A stretch of DNA of 9,384 nucleotides from Bacteroidota bacterium. GTDB taxonomy: Bacteria; Bacteroidota; Ignavibacteria; SZUA-365. This document shows, piece by piece, positions 1-7,435 of the stretch. The position numbers and the translations under genes are program-made. Position 1 is the stretch's first letter. Each line of letters begins with the position of its first letter. The stretch lies in contig JAEYUG010000124.1 in the NCBI GenBank assembly GCA_023432805.1, positions 1 to 9,384 on the forward strand, in the 5' to 3' direction. The notes under the pieces are model-generated. The model was not told the origin of the DNA, did not search any database, and saw only the letters and a program-made list of their open reading frames with translations.

Positions 1-134
1 GGCCGTAGCGCCGCAGGCCGTAGCGCCGCAGGCCGTAGCGCCGCAGGCCGGAGCGCCGCAGGCCGAAGCGCCGCAGGCCGAAGCGCCGCAGGCCGAAGCG
101 CCGCAGGCCGAAGCGCCGCAGGCCGAAGCGCCGC
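1..134 (+). repeat. 15-bp coding minisatellite, about nine tandem units
   Basis: The unit GGCCGTAGCGCCGCA repeats head to tail from base 1; the ninth copy is complete except for its last base. Units 1-3 carry GTA, unit 4 carries GGA and units 5-9 carry GAA at the same codon. All other bases are identical. The unit length is a multiple of three, so copy-number change lengthens or shortens the linker without a frameshift. The array probably extends left of the window. Confidence 0.95.
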
Positions 135-487
135 GTGACGAAGCCTTGCTTGACGAACCGCGCATCCGAGAGCTGATCGCCATGGATGCAGGCGATCCCA
201 GCCCCATGTACGCCGAATTGCTCGACATCTTCGCCGAGCAGACCGTCGACATTCTCGACGCACTCACTTCCGCACATGACGCACACGATGCCGAACGCTG
301 CGCACGCGAAGCGCACAAGCTGAAAGGATCCGCCGCCAATCTCGGCATGATTGCGCTCGCTGCGCGCTGCTCGGCGCTGCAACGACTCTACGGCAGTTCC
401 ACGCATGCGGTGCGGGCCGGCGATCTCGCTGAAGTGCGCATGCTCTGTCGCACCTCGCTCGCCGCCGCACGCGCACTACTTCAGTAA
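2..487 (+). CDS. C-terminal part of a phosphorelay protein with an Hpt domain (5' partial)
   Basis: The frame is open from base 2 and ends at TAA 485-487, so the gene starts outside the window; 161 residues are visible. The first 45 or so are an Ala-Pro-Gln-rich pentapeptide repeat (AVAPQ, AGAPQ, AEAPQ). The rest is a helical histidine phosphotransfer domain with the motif AHKLKGSAANLG. The phospho-accepting His is the CAC codon at 314-316, followed by the usual Lys and Gly. Hpt domains relay phosphate between receiver domains and usually sit at the end of hybrid sensor kinases or stand alone. The repeat linker suggests a tether to upstream kinase/receiver domains that are not visible. A TTG at 146 could start a 113-residue free-standing Hpt, but no ribosome site precedes it and the repeat reads through in frame, so I prefer the longer protein. 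The Hpt assignment is firm; the parent architecture is inferred. Confidence 0.85.
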   Translation, partial: AVAPQAVAPQAVAPQAGAPQAEAPQAEAPQAEAPQAEAPQAEAPRDEALLDEPRIRELIAMDAGDPSPMYAELLDIFAEQTVDILDALTSAHDAHDAERCAREAHKLKGSAANLGMIALAARCSALQRLYGSSTHAVRAGDLAEVRMLCRTSLAAARALLQ

Positions 488-514
488 GCGCCCGACGACA
501 CACACAACGGGCGC
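488..514 (+). terminator. GC-rich inverted repeat after the Hpt stop codon, possible terminator
   Basis: GCGCCCG (488-494) and CGGGCGC (508-514) are perfect 7-bp complementary arms around a 13-base loop, starting on the base after the TAA. There is no T-tract after it, so it is not a classical intrinsic terminator. It could be a weak terminator or an mRNA 3'-end stabiliser. The remaining bases to 623 show nothing convincing except the ribosome site at 615-618. Confidence 0.35.
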
Positions 515-614
515 CGGGTGTGGGACGCAGATTTCCCCCACGCGAGAGGAACATCGCATCCATCGTCGCGTTTATCTGTCAGGGCTTCATCCTCCGTCTC
601 GATCCAATCCTTCT

Positions 615-618
615 GGAG
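615..618 (+). promoter_or_regulatory. Ribosome binding site (GGAG) for the alpha-2-macroglobulin GTG start
   Basis: GGAG lies 5 bases before GTG 624. It supports this GTG as the start, because translation from here gives a complete export signal. Extending upstream would run into the Hpt coding region. Confidence 0.6.
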
Positions 619-623
619 CAACC

Positions 624-3600
624 GTGCGCTCGATCATCCGTACCTTGGTCCTCGCGGCCGTCACCATCCTGACCATCACTGCTGCGGCGCATGTCGTGCC
701 GGCATCCACACCACACATGAGAGGAGGCAGCATGGCCGGTCCCGAATGGTACACGGCCATGTGGCAGCGCGTCGACAGCCTGGCCGGCATCGAGCAGCCG
801 AAGTCGGCGCTCGCCCTTGTCGTCGACATTGCGCGCCGCGCCAGGACCGAAGGCAACCGTCCGCAAGTGATTCGCTCCACCGCCTACCGCATCGCCCTCG
901 CCGCCGAGACCACCGACACGGGCGAGCTGCTGCTCGTCGACGAGCTGCGCCGCGAGATCGCCACCGCCACCACGCACCCCGAGCGCGCGATCTGGCAGTC
1001 GGCACTTGCGTACTTCTTCGCCAACCACCTCACGCGGAACCTGTGGAACATTGGGCAGCGGACGCGCACCAACGACACGGCGTCAGGGGACTTCCGCACC
1101 TGGGATGTGCAGCGCTTCGTCGACACCACGCGCGCGCTCTACCTCGCATCCCTCACCCCTGCGACCGCATTGCAGAACACATCCGTTGCTGCGTGGTCCG
1201 ACATCCTCATCAAGGGTGTCGACACCGAGCGCCTGCGTCCGACGATGTATGACGTGCTCGCGCATCGCGCACTCGACTTCTTCATGACCGACCTGGCACG
1301 TCTGCCCGGCGCCTCCGATGCCTTCGAGCTCACCGACGCCGCGGCGCTGGGCGATGCGCGCAGCTTCGCCGCGCTCGCGTTTGCGGGTCCCGATGGCGAC
1401 CAGCTCATCACGGCGCTCGGCGTGCTGCAGGAACTCACGCGCTTCCACATGAAGGATGAGGATCCCGACGCCGGCATCGATCTCGAACTGGTGCGGCTCG
1501 GCTTCGTTCGGGGGAAGCTGCGGCACGACGAGAAGGACACGTTGTACTTCCAGGCACTCGAGCGCATCGCGCGCGCGCATGCCGTGCGGCCGATCGCAGC
1601 CGAGGCGGGATATCGCATGGCCTTGTACCTGCGGCAGCAGGGGGACCTTGTCCGCGCCTACGATCTTGCCGGGCAGTGGGCCGAGCGGCACCCCGGCAGC
1701 ATGGGTGCGTCAAACTGCCGTGCACTGCAGCGGCAGATCACCCAGCGCTCGCTCGCGATCGACATCGAACGCACCACGCCGCCCGACCGGCCGGTGATGG
1801 TGAGCACGGCGTTCCGCAATCTCGAGCGCGTGTACTTCCGGATCGTGCGCGATGGAATGGACGACGACGACCGGACCCCCTCCCGGTATCGCGGTCGCTA
1901 CGGTTCCGACGAAGAGCAGATGCGCCGGCTGCTTGCGGCGCCGGCGGTCGAGCAGTGGAGCGTGCGGCTGCCCGAGGAACGCGACTACAAAGAGCATCGC
2001 GTGGACCTGCGCGCCCCCGCCCTGCCACTCGGTCGTTACCTGCTCATCGCCAGCACCCGTGCGGATTTCGCACTCGACAGCACCACGATGATGTATGCCC
2101 CACTCACCGTCACCCGTCTCAGCCTGCACACGCAGCGCCTGCACAACGGATCCCTCGAGGGACGGGTGGCCGACATCGAGAGCGGCGCATTGCTCGACGG
2201 CGTGCGCGTGCTGCTGCGCTCGGAGTCGTGGTCCTCGCAGCGTTCGCGATGGGAGCGCACCGCCATCGGCGAGCGCACGACCGATCGGGAAGGAGGCTTC
2301 CGTATCGAGGCCGGCGGCGACGGACGTTCGGTGCTTGTCACGCTCGCCCGGGGCCGCGACACGCTGGTCGTGCCTGAGCAGATCAGCGCCTGGCGCGCGG
2401 GCCGTCCGCAGACGACCTTCCGCACCCTGTACTTTACCGACCGCGCGATCTACCGTCCCGGCCAGACCATCCACTTCAAGGGCATCACGCTGCGCGCCGA
2501 CGGCGACAGTGTGCGCTACGACGTGGTTTCAGGCGAGCGCACGACGGTCACCTTTCACGACGTGAACCATCAGAAGATCAGCGAGCAGACATTCACGACG
2601 AACGCATACGGCAGCTTCGCCGGCACCTTCACCGCACCCGCGGGCGTGCTGACCGGTGTGATGACGATCCGCAGCGCGTACGGCTCGGCGCAGGTGCGCG
2701 TCGAGGAGTACAAGCGACCGACCTTCGAGGTCACCTTCGACGCAATGACGGATGCCGTTGCCCTCGGCGGCGAGGTACGCAGCCGCGGCCGCGCCGTCTC
2801 GTACGCCGGTGCCGCGCTCGACGGCGCCACCGTCGCATGGCGTGTGCAACGCCGCGCGCGCTATCCCTTCTGGTGGTGGTGGTGGCGTCCCATGCCCGCA
2901 AGCGGGGCGCAGGAGATCGCCTCCGGCACCGCGACCGCGGGCGCCGACGGCAGCTTCGAGATCCGCTTCACCGCGCGGCCCGACCGCTCGGTCGACGCCG
3001 ACGACCTGCCCGTCTTCACCTATGAGGTCACCGCCGACGTCACCGACATCAACGGCGAAACCCGCTCGGGCTCGACGAGCGTCAGCGCCGGGTACACCGC
3101 GCTCACACTCGATGTGGATGCGCCACAGATGATGGATGGAAACCGCGACGCCGGCATCGTCGCACTCCGGGCGGCAACCCTCAACGGCGCGCCACAGTCC
3201 GCCATCGGAAACCTCCGCGTCGAACGCCTTCGTGCCCCGTCGCGCATCCTGCGCGAGCGCATGCTGCCCGCACCGGATCTGTGGATGCTCGACGCCCGGG
3301 AGTACGCGGCGGCGTTCCCGCACGACGCGTACAAGGACGAAGCGAACGAAGACACATGGAGCGTCGAGCACGCAGCCCTCGCGCGCGAGGTGCGCATCGA
3401 CACCACGGGCGTCGACAGCGTGCGGCTCGGCCGGCTCGCGCCCGGCCGCTACCGCCTCGTGTTCGCGGTGAAGGATCCTTCTGGACGCATGCTCGAACAG
3501 AAGCGCTTCTTCACCGTGTACGACCGCAGCTCGTCGACGCCCGCCGTCGCGCAGCCGGTCGTGTACGCACCCGTCGCGCTCACCTGCGAACCCGGCCAGA

Positions 3601-6600
3601 CGGCGCGCTTCGTCTGGGGTACCGGATATCCGGATGCGAAAGTCCTGTATCAGCTCGTCGTCCGCAACCGCGTCGTCGCACGGGAGTGGATCACCTTCGA
3701 CGCCGAACAGCGTGTGTTCGAGATTCCCGTCACCACCGCCATGCGCGGTGGAGCGACGGCACTGCTGAGCTTCGTGCGGGCGGGACGCCTGCACCAGACG
3801 CAAGTGCCGATCGAGGTACCATGGACGAACACGAAACTCACGGTCGAGACCGCGACCTTCCGCGACAAGCTCACGCCCGGGGCGCAGGAGGAGTGGCGCA
3901 TCACGGTGCGCGGTGCGGGCGGCGCCGTCGTCGCCGCCGAGATGGTCGCGGCACTCTACGATGCCTCGCTCGATGCGATCACGCCGCATGGGTGGAGCGG
4001 ATTCACCTGGCCGCACACGGGCGGCATACCGGTGATGGAGAGTCCCACCTTCAGTCTCGCGCCCGTCTCGCAGTGGTACCGCTCCTTCACCGAGTCCCTC
4101 TCGATCTCGACCCCCGTCTACGACCGGCTCAACCTCTTCCTGCTCGAGGAGGGAGGCGCCGCATGGGGCTATGGCTACGGCCGTGGCACACGGCGCTACG
4201 CGGTCGCCGCACCGATGATGATGAAGAGCGAATCGCGTGATGCGTCCACTGAGTCATTTCTTGCTCTCAGTGCGGAACCCGTCGATGAAGAGCGCAGGAA
4301 GAACGCCACCGACGGTGACATGGGTGCGCGCGAGGATGAGTCCGCCGGCACCACCCCCGGCTCCACCAACGGCGGCGGCGCCCTGCAGGTGCGACGCAAC
4401 TTCGACGAGACGGCCTTCTTCTTCCCCCAGCTCGCACTCGACGAGCGCGGCGACGTGGTGCTGCGCTTCACCATGCCCGAGGCGCTCACGCGCTGGCGCC
4501 TGCTCGCCTTCGCGCACACCCCCGCGATGCACACGGGCATGCTCGAGCGCACGACCGTCACCCAGAAGGATCTCATGGTCACGCCGAACGTCCCACGCTT
4601 CCTTCGGCACGGCGACGAGATCACCATTGCCGCGAAGATCGCAAACCTCTCCAGCGCAGCACTCTCCGGCAGCGCCGTACTCTCGCTCTTCGACGCCGTG
4701 ACGATGCAGCCGCTGGATGCGCGTTTCGGTCTCCTCACGCCCGCGCATGCGTTCAGCGTCGATGCCGCACGCAGCACGATGGCGCAGTGGACGATCACCG
4801 TTCCCGACGGACTCACGGCCATCGTCTACCGCATCACCGCTTCCACCGGCACCGCCAGCGACGGCGAGGAGGCCGCGCTCGCGGTGCTTCCCGACCGGAT
4901 GCTCGTCACCGAATCGCTTCCCCTGCCGGTGCGCGGCAACACGACACGCTCCTTCCGCTTCGAGAAGCTCCTTGCAGCGAGCGCTTCCCCCACCCTTCGC
5001 CATCAGTCGCTCACGCTCGAGATGACCTCGAATCCCGCCTGGTACGCGGTGCAGAGCCTGCCGTATCTGATGGAGTTTCCCCACGAGTGCGCCGAGCAGA
5101 TCTTCAACCGGCTCTACGCGAACAGCATCGCCACGCACATCGTCGAGAAGGATCCGAAGATCCGCCGCATCTTCGACCAGTGGCGCGGCACGGATGCGCT
5201 CGCCTCGAATCTCGAGAAGAACCAGTCGCTCAAGGCGGCATTGCTTGAGGAAACGCCCTGGGTGCTGGCCGCGCAGAGCGAGAGCGACCGGAAGCGCCGG
5301 GTGGGACTGCTCTTCGAGTTCAACACGATGCGGATGCAGCGCGATGCCACCCTGCGGAAGCTGGCGCAGGCGCAGGCGGCGAACGGGGGCTGGTCCTGGT
5401 TCGCGGGCATGCCCGAGAGCCGGCACATCACGCAGTACATTCTGTCGGGATTCGGACACCTCGAGGCGATGGGCGTGACGCTCGACGATCCGCGCGTTGC
5501 GCAGATGATCGAGCGCGCCGTGGGGTATGTCGACGGCGAGATGGCCGATGCGTACGCCGAGCTGAAGCGTCGCGAGAAGACGCTCGATCCCGCACGGGAG
5601 TGGATTTCATACCTCGACATCCAGTATCTGTACGCGCGCAGCTATGTTCTCGCCGCGCATCCCGTCGCGCGCGAGCATCGCGAAGCGGTGGAGTTCTGGC
5701 TCGCACAGGCGCGCCGCTTCTGGCCGAAGCGCACGCTGATGATGCAGGGTATGATCGCGCTCGGACTGCAGCGCTTCAAGGATGCGACCACGCCCGGCGT
5801 GATCGTGACCTCGCTGCGCGAGCGTGCGCTTTCTTCTGACGAACTCGGCATGTACTGGAAGCAGCAATCCGGCTGGTGGTGGCACGAGGCGCCGATTGAG
5901 ACACAGGCGCTGATGATCGAAGTGTTCGACGAGATCGCGCGCGATCGCGCCGCGGTCGAGGAGATGAAGATCTGGCTGCTCAAACAGAAGCAGGTGCAGG
6001 ATTGGAAGACGACCATCGCCACGGCCGAGGCCACGTACGCTCTGCTGCGTCGGGGATTCGACCTGCTGGCCAGCGACCGATTCGTGGAAGTCTCGCTCGG
6101 CGGAAAGGTTTACGATCCGCGTGCAGGTGGCGATGCGGTCGAGGCGGGCACAGGCACGTATCGTCACACGTGGAGTGCGCCCGAGATCACGCCGCGCATG
6201 GGTGAGGTGACGGTGCGGAAGTCCGACGACGGCATCGCATGGGGCGCGCTGTACTGGCAGTACTACGAGAAGCTCGACCGCATCACACCGGCGAAGACGC
6301 CGCTTGCGATCGAGAAGACCCTGTATCGGAAGACCGTGTCACCGAAGGGTCCTGTACTCGAACCCGTCACCGCCGAGCGCCCGCTGCGTGTCGGCGACGT
6401 GCTGGCCGTGAAGCTCGAGATCCGCACCGACCGCGACATGGAGTACGTACATGTAAAGGACATGCGCGGTGCGGGGGTGGACCTGATCAACCAGACGAGC
6501 GGCTACCGCTGGCAAGGCGCGCTCGGCTATTACGAGGCCCCGCGCGACGCGTCGGTGAACTTCTTCGTGCACTGGCTGCCGAAGGGTGTGCACGTGTTCG

Positions 6601-6719
6601 AGTACACCCTGCGCGTGACCCATGCCGGCACCTTTTCGAACGGCATCTCGACCATCCAGAGCATGTACGCACCCGAGTTCGCTGCCCACACCGCCGGCAT
6701 CACCCTCCGCGTCGAGTAA
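624..6719 (+). CDS. Large exported alpha-2-macroglobulin family protein, thioester-containing
   Basis: This 2031-residue protein belongs to the bacterial alpha-2-macroglobulins, which trap proteases after bait cleavage and covalent capture through a Cys-Gln thioester. Residues 1-27 form a signal peptide (RSIIR, hydrophobic core, cleavage near VPA/S) with no lipobox Cys, so it is probably free in the periplasm or secreted. Visible parts: a helical N-terminal region to about 380; an MG1-like strand region (about 385-490); a regulatory-like beta domain (496-590); MG2 with FTDRAIYRPGQ near 604-614; further MG domains; ALYDASLDAIT near 1110-1120; a flexible bait-like stretch about 1198-1255; the A2M core starting RRNFDETAFFFPQL (1257-1270); and the thioester domain with PHECAEQ, Cys1489 to Gln1492. 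The helical motif GWWWHEAPIETQAL follows at 1750. The C-terminus (about 1880-2031) contains a YAPEF motif typical of Bacteroidota-type homologues. GTG is chosen because it yields the signal peptide; a rival ATG at 732 lacks one. No penicillin-binding-protein partner gene is adjacent. Protease trapping is inferred from the family. Confidence 0.95.
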   Translation: MRSIIRTLVLAAVTILTITAAAHVVPASTPHMRGGSMAGPEWYTAMWQRVDSLAGIEQPKSALALVVDIARRARTEGNRPQVIRSTAYRIALAAETTDTGELLLVDELRREIATATTHPERAIWQSALAYFFANHLTRNLWNIGQRTRTNDTASGDFRTWDVQRFVDTTRALYLASLTPATALQNTSVAAWSDILIKGVDTERLRPTMYDVLAHRALDFFMTDLARLPGASDAFELTDAAALGDARSFAALAFAGPDGDQLITALGVLQELTRFHMKDEDPDAGIDLELVRLGFVRGKLRHDEKDTLYFQALERIARAHAVRPIAAEAGYRMALYLRQQGDLVRAYDLAGQWAERHPGSMGASNCRALQRQITQRSLAIDIERTTPPDRPVMVSTAFRNLERVYFRIVRDGMDDDDRTPSRYRGRYGSDEEQMRRLLAAPAVEQWSVRLPEERDYKEHRVDLRAPALPLGRYLLIASTRADFALDSTTMMYAPLTVTRLSLHTQRLHNGSLEGRVADIESGALLDGVRVLLRSESWSSQRSRWERTAIGERTTDREGGFRIEAGGDGRSVLVTLARGRDTLVVPEQISAWRAGRPQTTFRTLYFTDRAIYRPGQTIHFKGITLRADGDSVRYDVVSGERTTVTFHDVNHQKISEQTFTTNAYGSFAGTFTAPAGVLTGVMTIRSAYGSAQVRVEEYKRPTFEVTFDAMTDAVALGGEVRSRGRAVSYAGAALDGATVAWRVQRRARYPFWWWWWRPMPASGAQEIASGTATAGADGSFEIRFTARPDRSVDADDLPVFTYEVTADVTDINGETRSGSTSVSAGYTALTLDVDAPQMMDGNRDAGIVALRAATLNGAPQSAIGNLRVERLRAPSRILRERMLPAPDLWMLDAREYAAAFPHDAYKDEANEDTWSVEHAALAREVRIDTTGVDSVRLGRLAPGRYRLVFAVKDPSGRMLEQKRFFTVYDRSSSTPAVAQPVVYAPVALTCEPGQTARFVWGTGYPDAKVLYQLVVRNRVVAREWITFDAEQRVFEIPVTTAMRGGATALLSFVRAGRLHQTQVPIEVPWTNTKLTVETATFRDKLTPGAQEEWRITVRGAGGAVVAAEMVAALYDASLDAITPHGWSGFTWPHTGGIPVMESPTFSLAPVSQWYRSFTESLSISTPVYDRLNLFLLEEGGAAWGYGYGRGTRRYAVAAPMMMKSESRDASTESFLALSAEPVDEERRKNATDGDMGAREDESAGTTPGSTNGGGALQVRRNFDETAFFFPQLALDERGDVVLRFTMPEALTRWRLLAFAHTPAMHTGMLERTTVTQKDLMVTPNVPRFLRHGDEITIAAKIANLSSAALSGSAVLSLFDAVTMQPLDARFGLLTPAHAFSVDAARSTMAQWTITVPDGLTAIVYRITASTGTASDGEEAALAVLPDRMLVTESLPLPVRGNTTRSFRFEKLLAASASPTLRHQSLTLEMTSNPAWYAVQSLPYLMEFPHECAEQIFNRLYANSIATHIVEKDPKIRRIFDQWRGTDALASNLEKNQSLKAALLEETPWVLAAQSESDRKRRVGLLFEFNTMRMQRDATLRKLAQAQAANGGWSWFAGMPESRHITQYILSGFGHLEAMGVTLDDPRVAQMIERAVGYVDGEMADAYAELKRREKTLDPAREWISYLDIQYLYARSYVLAAHPVAREHREAVEFWLAQARRFWPKRTLMMQGMIALGLQRFKDATTPGVIVTSLRERALSSDELGMYWKQQSGWWWHEAPIETQALMIEVFDEIARDRAAVEEMKIWLLKQKQVQDWKTTIATAEATYALLRRGFDLLASDRFVEVSLGGKVYDPRAGGDAVEAGTGTYRHTWSAPEITPRMGEVTVRKSDDGIAWGALYWQYYEKLDRITPAKTPLAIEKTLYRKTVSPKGPVLEPVTAERPLRVGDVLAVKLEIRTDRDMEYVHVKDMRGAGVDLINQTSGYRWQGALGYYEAPRDASVNFFVHWLPKGVHVFEYTLRVTHAGTFSNGISTIQSMYAPEFAAHTAGITLRVE
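722..727 (+). promoter_or_regulatory. Internal perfect Shine-Dalgarno before ATG 732
   Basis: AGGAGG ends 4 bases before ATG 732, which is in frame with the alpha-2-macroglobulin gene. The site is stronger than the one before GTG 624, but starting here would remove the signal peptide. It may be a chance result of Arg-Gly-Gly codons or an alternative start giving a cytoplasmic form. Confidence 0.3.
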
Positions 6720-6720
6720 C

Positions 6721-6774
6721 GGAGGACGGACGCCCTCGTCCGTCATAGGAGGACGGACGCCCTCGTCCGTCATA
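6721..6774. repeat. Two exact tandem copies of a 27-bp hairpin element
   Basis: Bases 6721-6747 and 6748-6774 are identical. Each holds an 8-bp perfect stem, GACGGACG with CGTCCGTC, around a CCCT loop (arms 6725-6732/6737-6744 and 6752-6759/6764-6771). The 3' arm of copy 1 can also pair with the 5' arm of copy 2. The element starts two bases after the alpha-2-macroglobulin stop. No T-tract follows directly. It resembles REP-type intergenic palindromes and may end or stabilise the upstream transcript; no protein-coding role is proposed. Confidence 0.9.
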
Positions 6775-6807
6775 TACAACATCTGATTCTTGAACACTCT
6801 GAACCCA

Positions 6808-7314
6808 ATGGACACAACGAACACCAACACCCCCCGCACCCTCGTCCTTGCCCTCATCTTCCTCTTCGCCTCCGGCTGCACCCTTGCACAAACCGACCTC
6901 CCCACCGGCCGCGTCATCGGCGTGAAAGACGGTGACACCGTCGTGCTACTCATCAACAAACGCGAAGTCACCGTCCGGCTCCAGGGCGTCGACTGTCCTG
7001 AGAAACGGCAGGCCTTCGGCGAACGTGCGAAGCAGTTCACCAGTGACTTCTGCTTCGGAAAGACCATCTCCCTCGACAGCACCGGCGTCGACCGCTATGG
7101 GCGTGTGCTCGGTGCCATCATCCTCGAAGACGGACGCAACCTCAACGTCGAACTCGTGCGTGCCGGCATGGCCTGGTGGTACAAGCGCTACTCGAAGGAC
7201 GAAACCCTCGAGCGCCTCGAGAACGAGGCCCGTGCCCAGCGCATCGGTCTCTGGTCCGATCCCAACCCCATCGCCCCCTGGGACTTCCGCCGCGGTACCC
7301 GCACCGGCTCTTGA
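6808..7314 (+). CDS. Exported staphylococcal-nuclease-type (thermonuclease) protein, probable lipoprotein
   Basis: The 168-residue product is a Ca-dependent nuclease of the SNase fold, which cleaves DNA and RNA. Residues 11-24 form a hydrophobic stretch ending FASGC, an acceptable lipobox with Cys24, so membrane anchoring through lipid is likely; plain cleavage after LAQ is the alternative. The catalytic core starts with VKDGDT (Asp41 and Asp43, matching the Ca ligands Asp19 and Asp21 of the S. aureus enzyme). It continues VRLQGVDCPE (Arg57, Asp62 and Glu65, matching Arg35, Asp40 and Glu43) and DRYGRVLG (Arg99, matching Arg87). The usual tail with an RIGLW motif follows, so the enzyme looks complete and active. 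ATG 6808 is chosen over the in-frame TTG 6790; neither has a clear ribosome site. It lies 88 bases after the alpha-2-macroglobulin gene, behind the tandem hairpins, and may have its own promoter in the AT-richer bases 6770-6800. Its role could be nucleic-acid scavenging or digestion; the sequence does not decide. Confidence 0.93.
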   Translation: MDTTNTNTPRTLVLALIFLFASGCTLAQTDLPTGRVIGVKDGDTVVLLINKREVTVRLQGVDCPEKRQAFGERAKQFTSDFCFGKTISLDSTGVDRYGRVLGAIILEDGRNLNVELVRAGMAWWYKRYSKDETLERLENEARAQRIGLWSDPNPIAPWDFRRGTRTGS

Positions 7315-7357
7315 CCCACTCTCGCTACATGCGGACACCCCCGCGACAATGTACACA

Positions 7358-7385
7358 CGGCCGTTCATCGCTGGATGAACGGCCG
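7358..7385. terminator. Perfect 12-bp-stem hairpin between convergent genes, likely bidirectional terminator
   Basis: CGGCCGTTCATC (7358-7369) and GATGAACGGCCG (7374-7385) pair perfectly around a GCTG loop. It sits 43 bases after the nuclease stop and 28 bases from the stop of the opposing gene. The position and the symmetrical stem fit a shared terminator. No T-tract follows on the + strand, and only a loosely T-rich stretch follows on the - strand. Confidence 0.65.
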
Positions 7386-7410
7386 CGGTGCGTGATGATG
7401 TGAAATCTGC

Positions 7411-7435
7411 CGTCTACTTCTCGTAGAAGTAGACG
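7411..7435. repeat. 11-bp inverted repeat with 3-base loop spanning the minus-strand stop codon
   Basis: CGTCTACTTCT (7411-7421) pairs with AGAAGTAGACG (7425-7435) around a CGT loop. On the minus strand this covers the last codons (VYFYEK) and the TAG stop at 7416-7414 of the multi-domain gene. It could fold at the 3' end of that mRNA and, with the hairpin at 7358-7385, forms a double-hairpin 3' region. Confidence 0.7.

Noticed and set aside
1..134. Possible CRISPR array
   Set aside because: Units are contiguous 15-mers with no spacers and translate in frame into the Hpt protein.
519..614. Promoter for the alpha-2-macroglobulin gene
   Set aside because: I saw no convincing paired -35/-10 or Bacteroidota-type -33/-7 elements; TTTATCTG near 570 is too weak to call.
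351..623. Upstream extension of the alpha-2-macroglobulin frame
   Set aside because: It would overlap the Hpt coding region out of frame and bury the signal peptide about 90 residues inside; GTG 624 with GGAG fits better.
2529..4016. A 495-residue open frame on the minus strand inside the alpha-2-macroglobulin gene
   Set aside because: It is antisense to a well-supported gene, is rich in Arg, Gly, Ala and His as expected from shadow reading of GC-rich DNA, and shows no recognisable domain.
4254..5459. A 401-residue open frame on the minus strand
   Set aside because: It is a shadow of the same gene's core and thioester region; the composition is typical of the antisense of GC-rich codons and no motif is visible.
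6790..6807. TTG 6790 as the nuclease start
   Set aside because: It adds six residues before the signal peptide with no ribosome site; ATG 6808 places the hydrophobic segment at a normal distance from the start.
6339..7082. A minus-strand open frame containing repeated TDEGVRPP peptides
   Set aside because: The repeats come from the 27-bp palindromes, and the rest is antisense to the nuclease and the alpha-2-macroglobulin 3' end.
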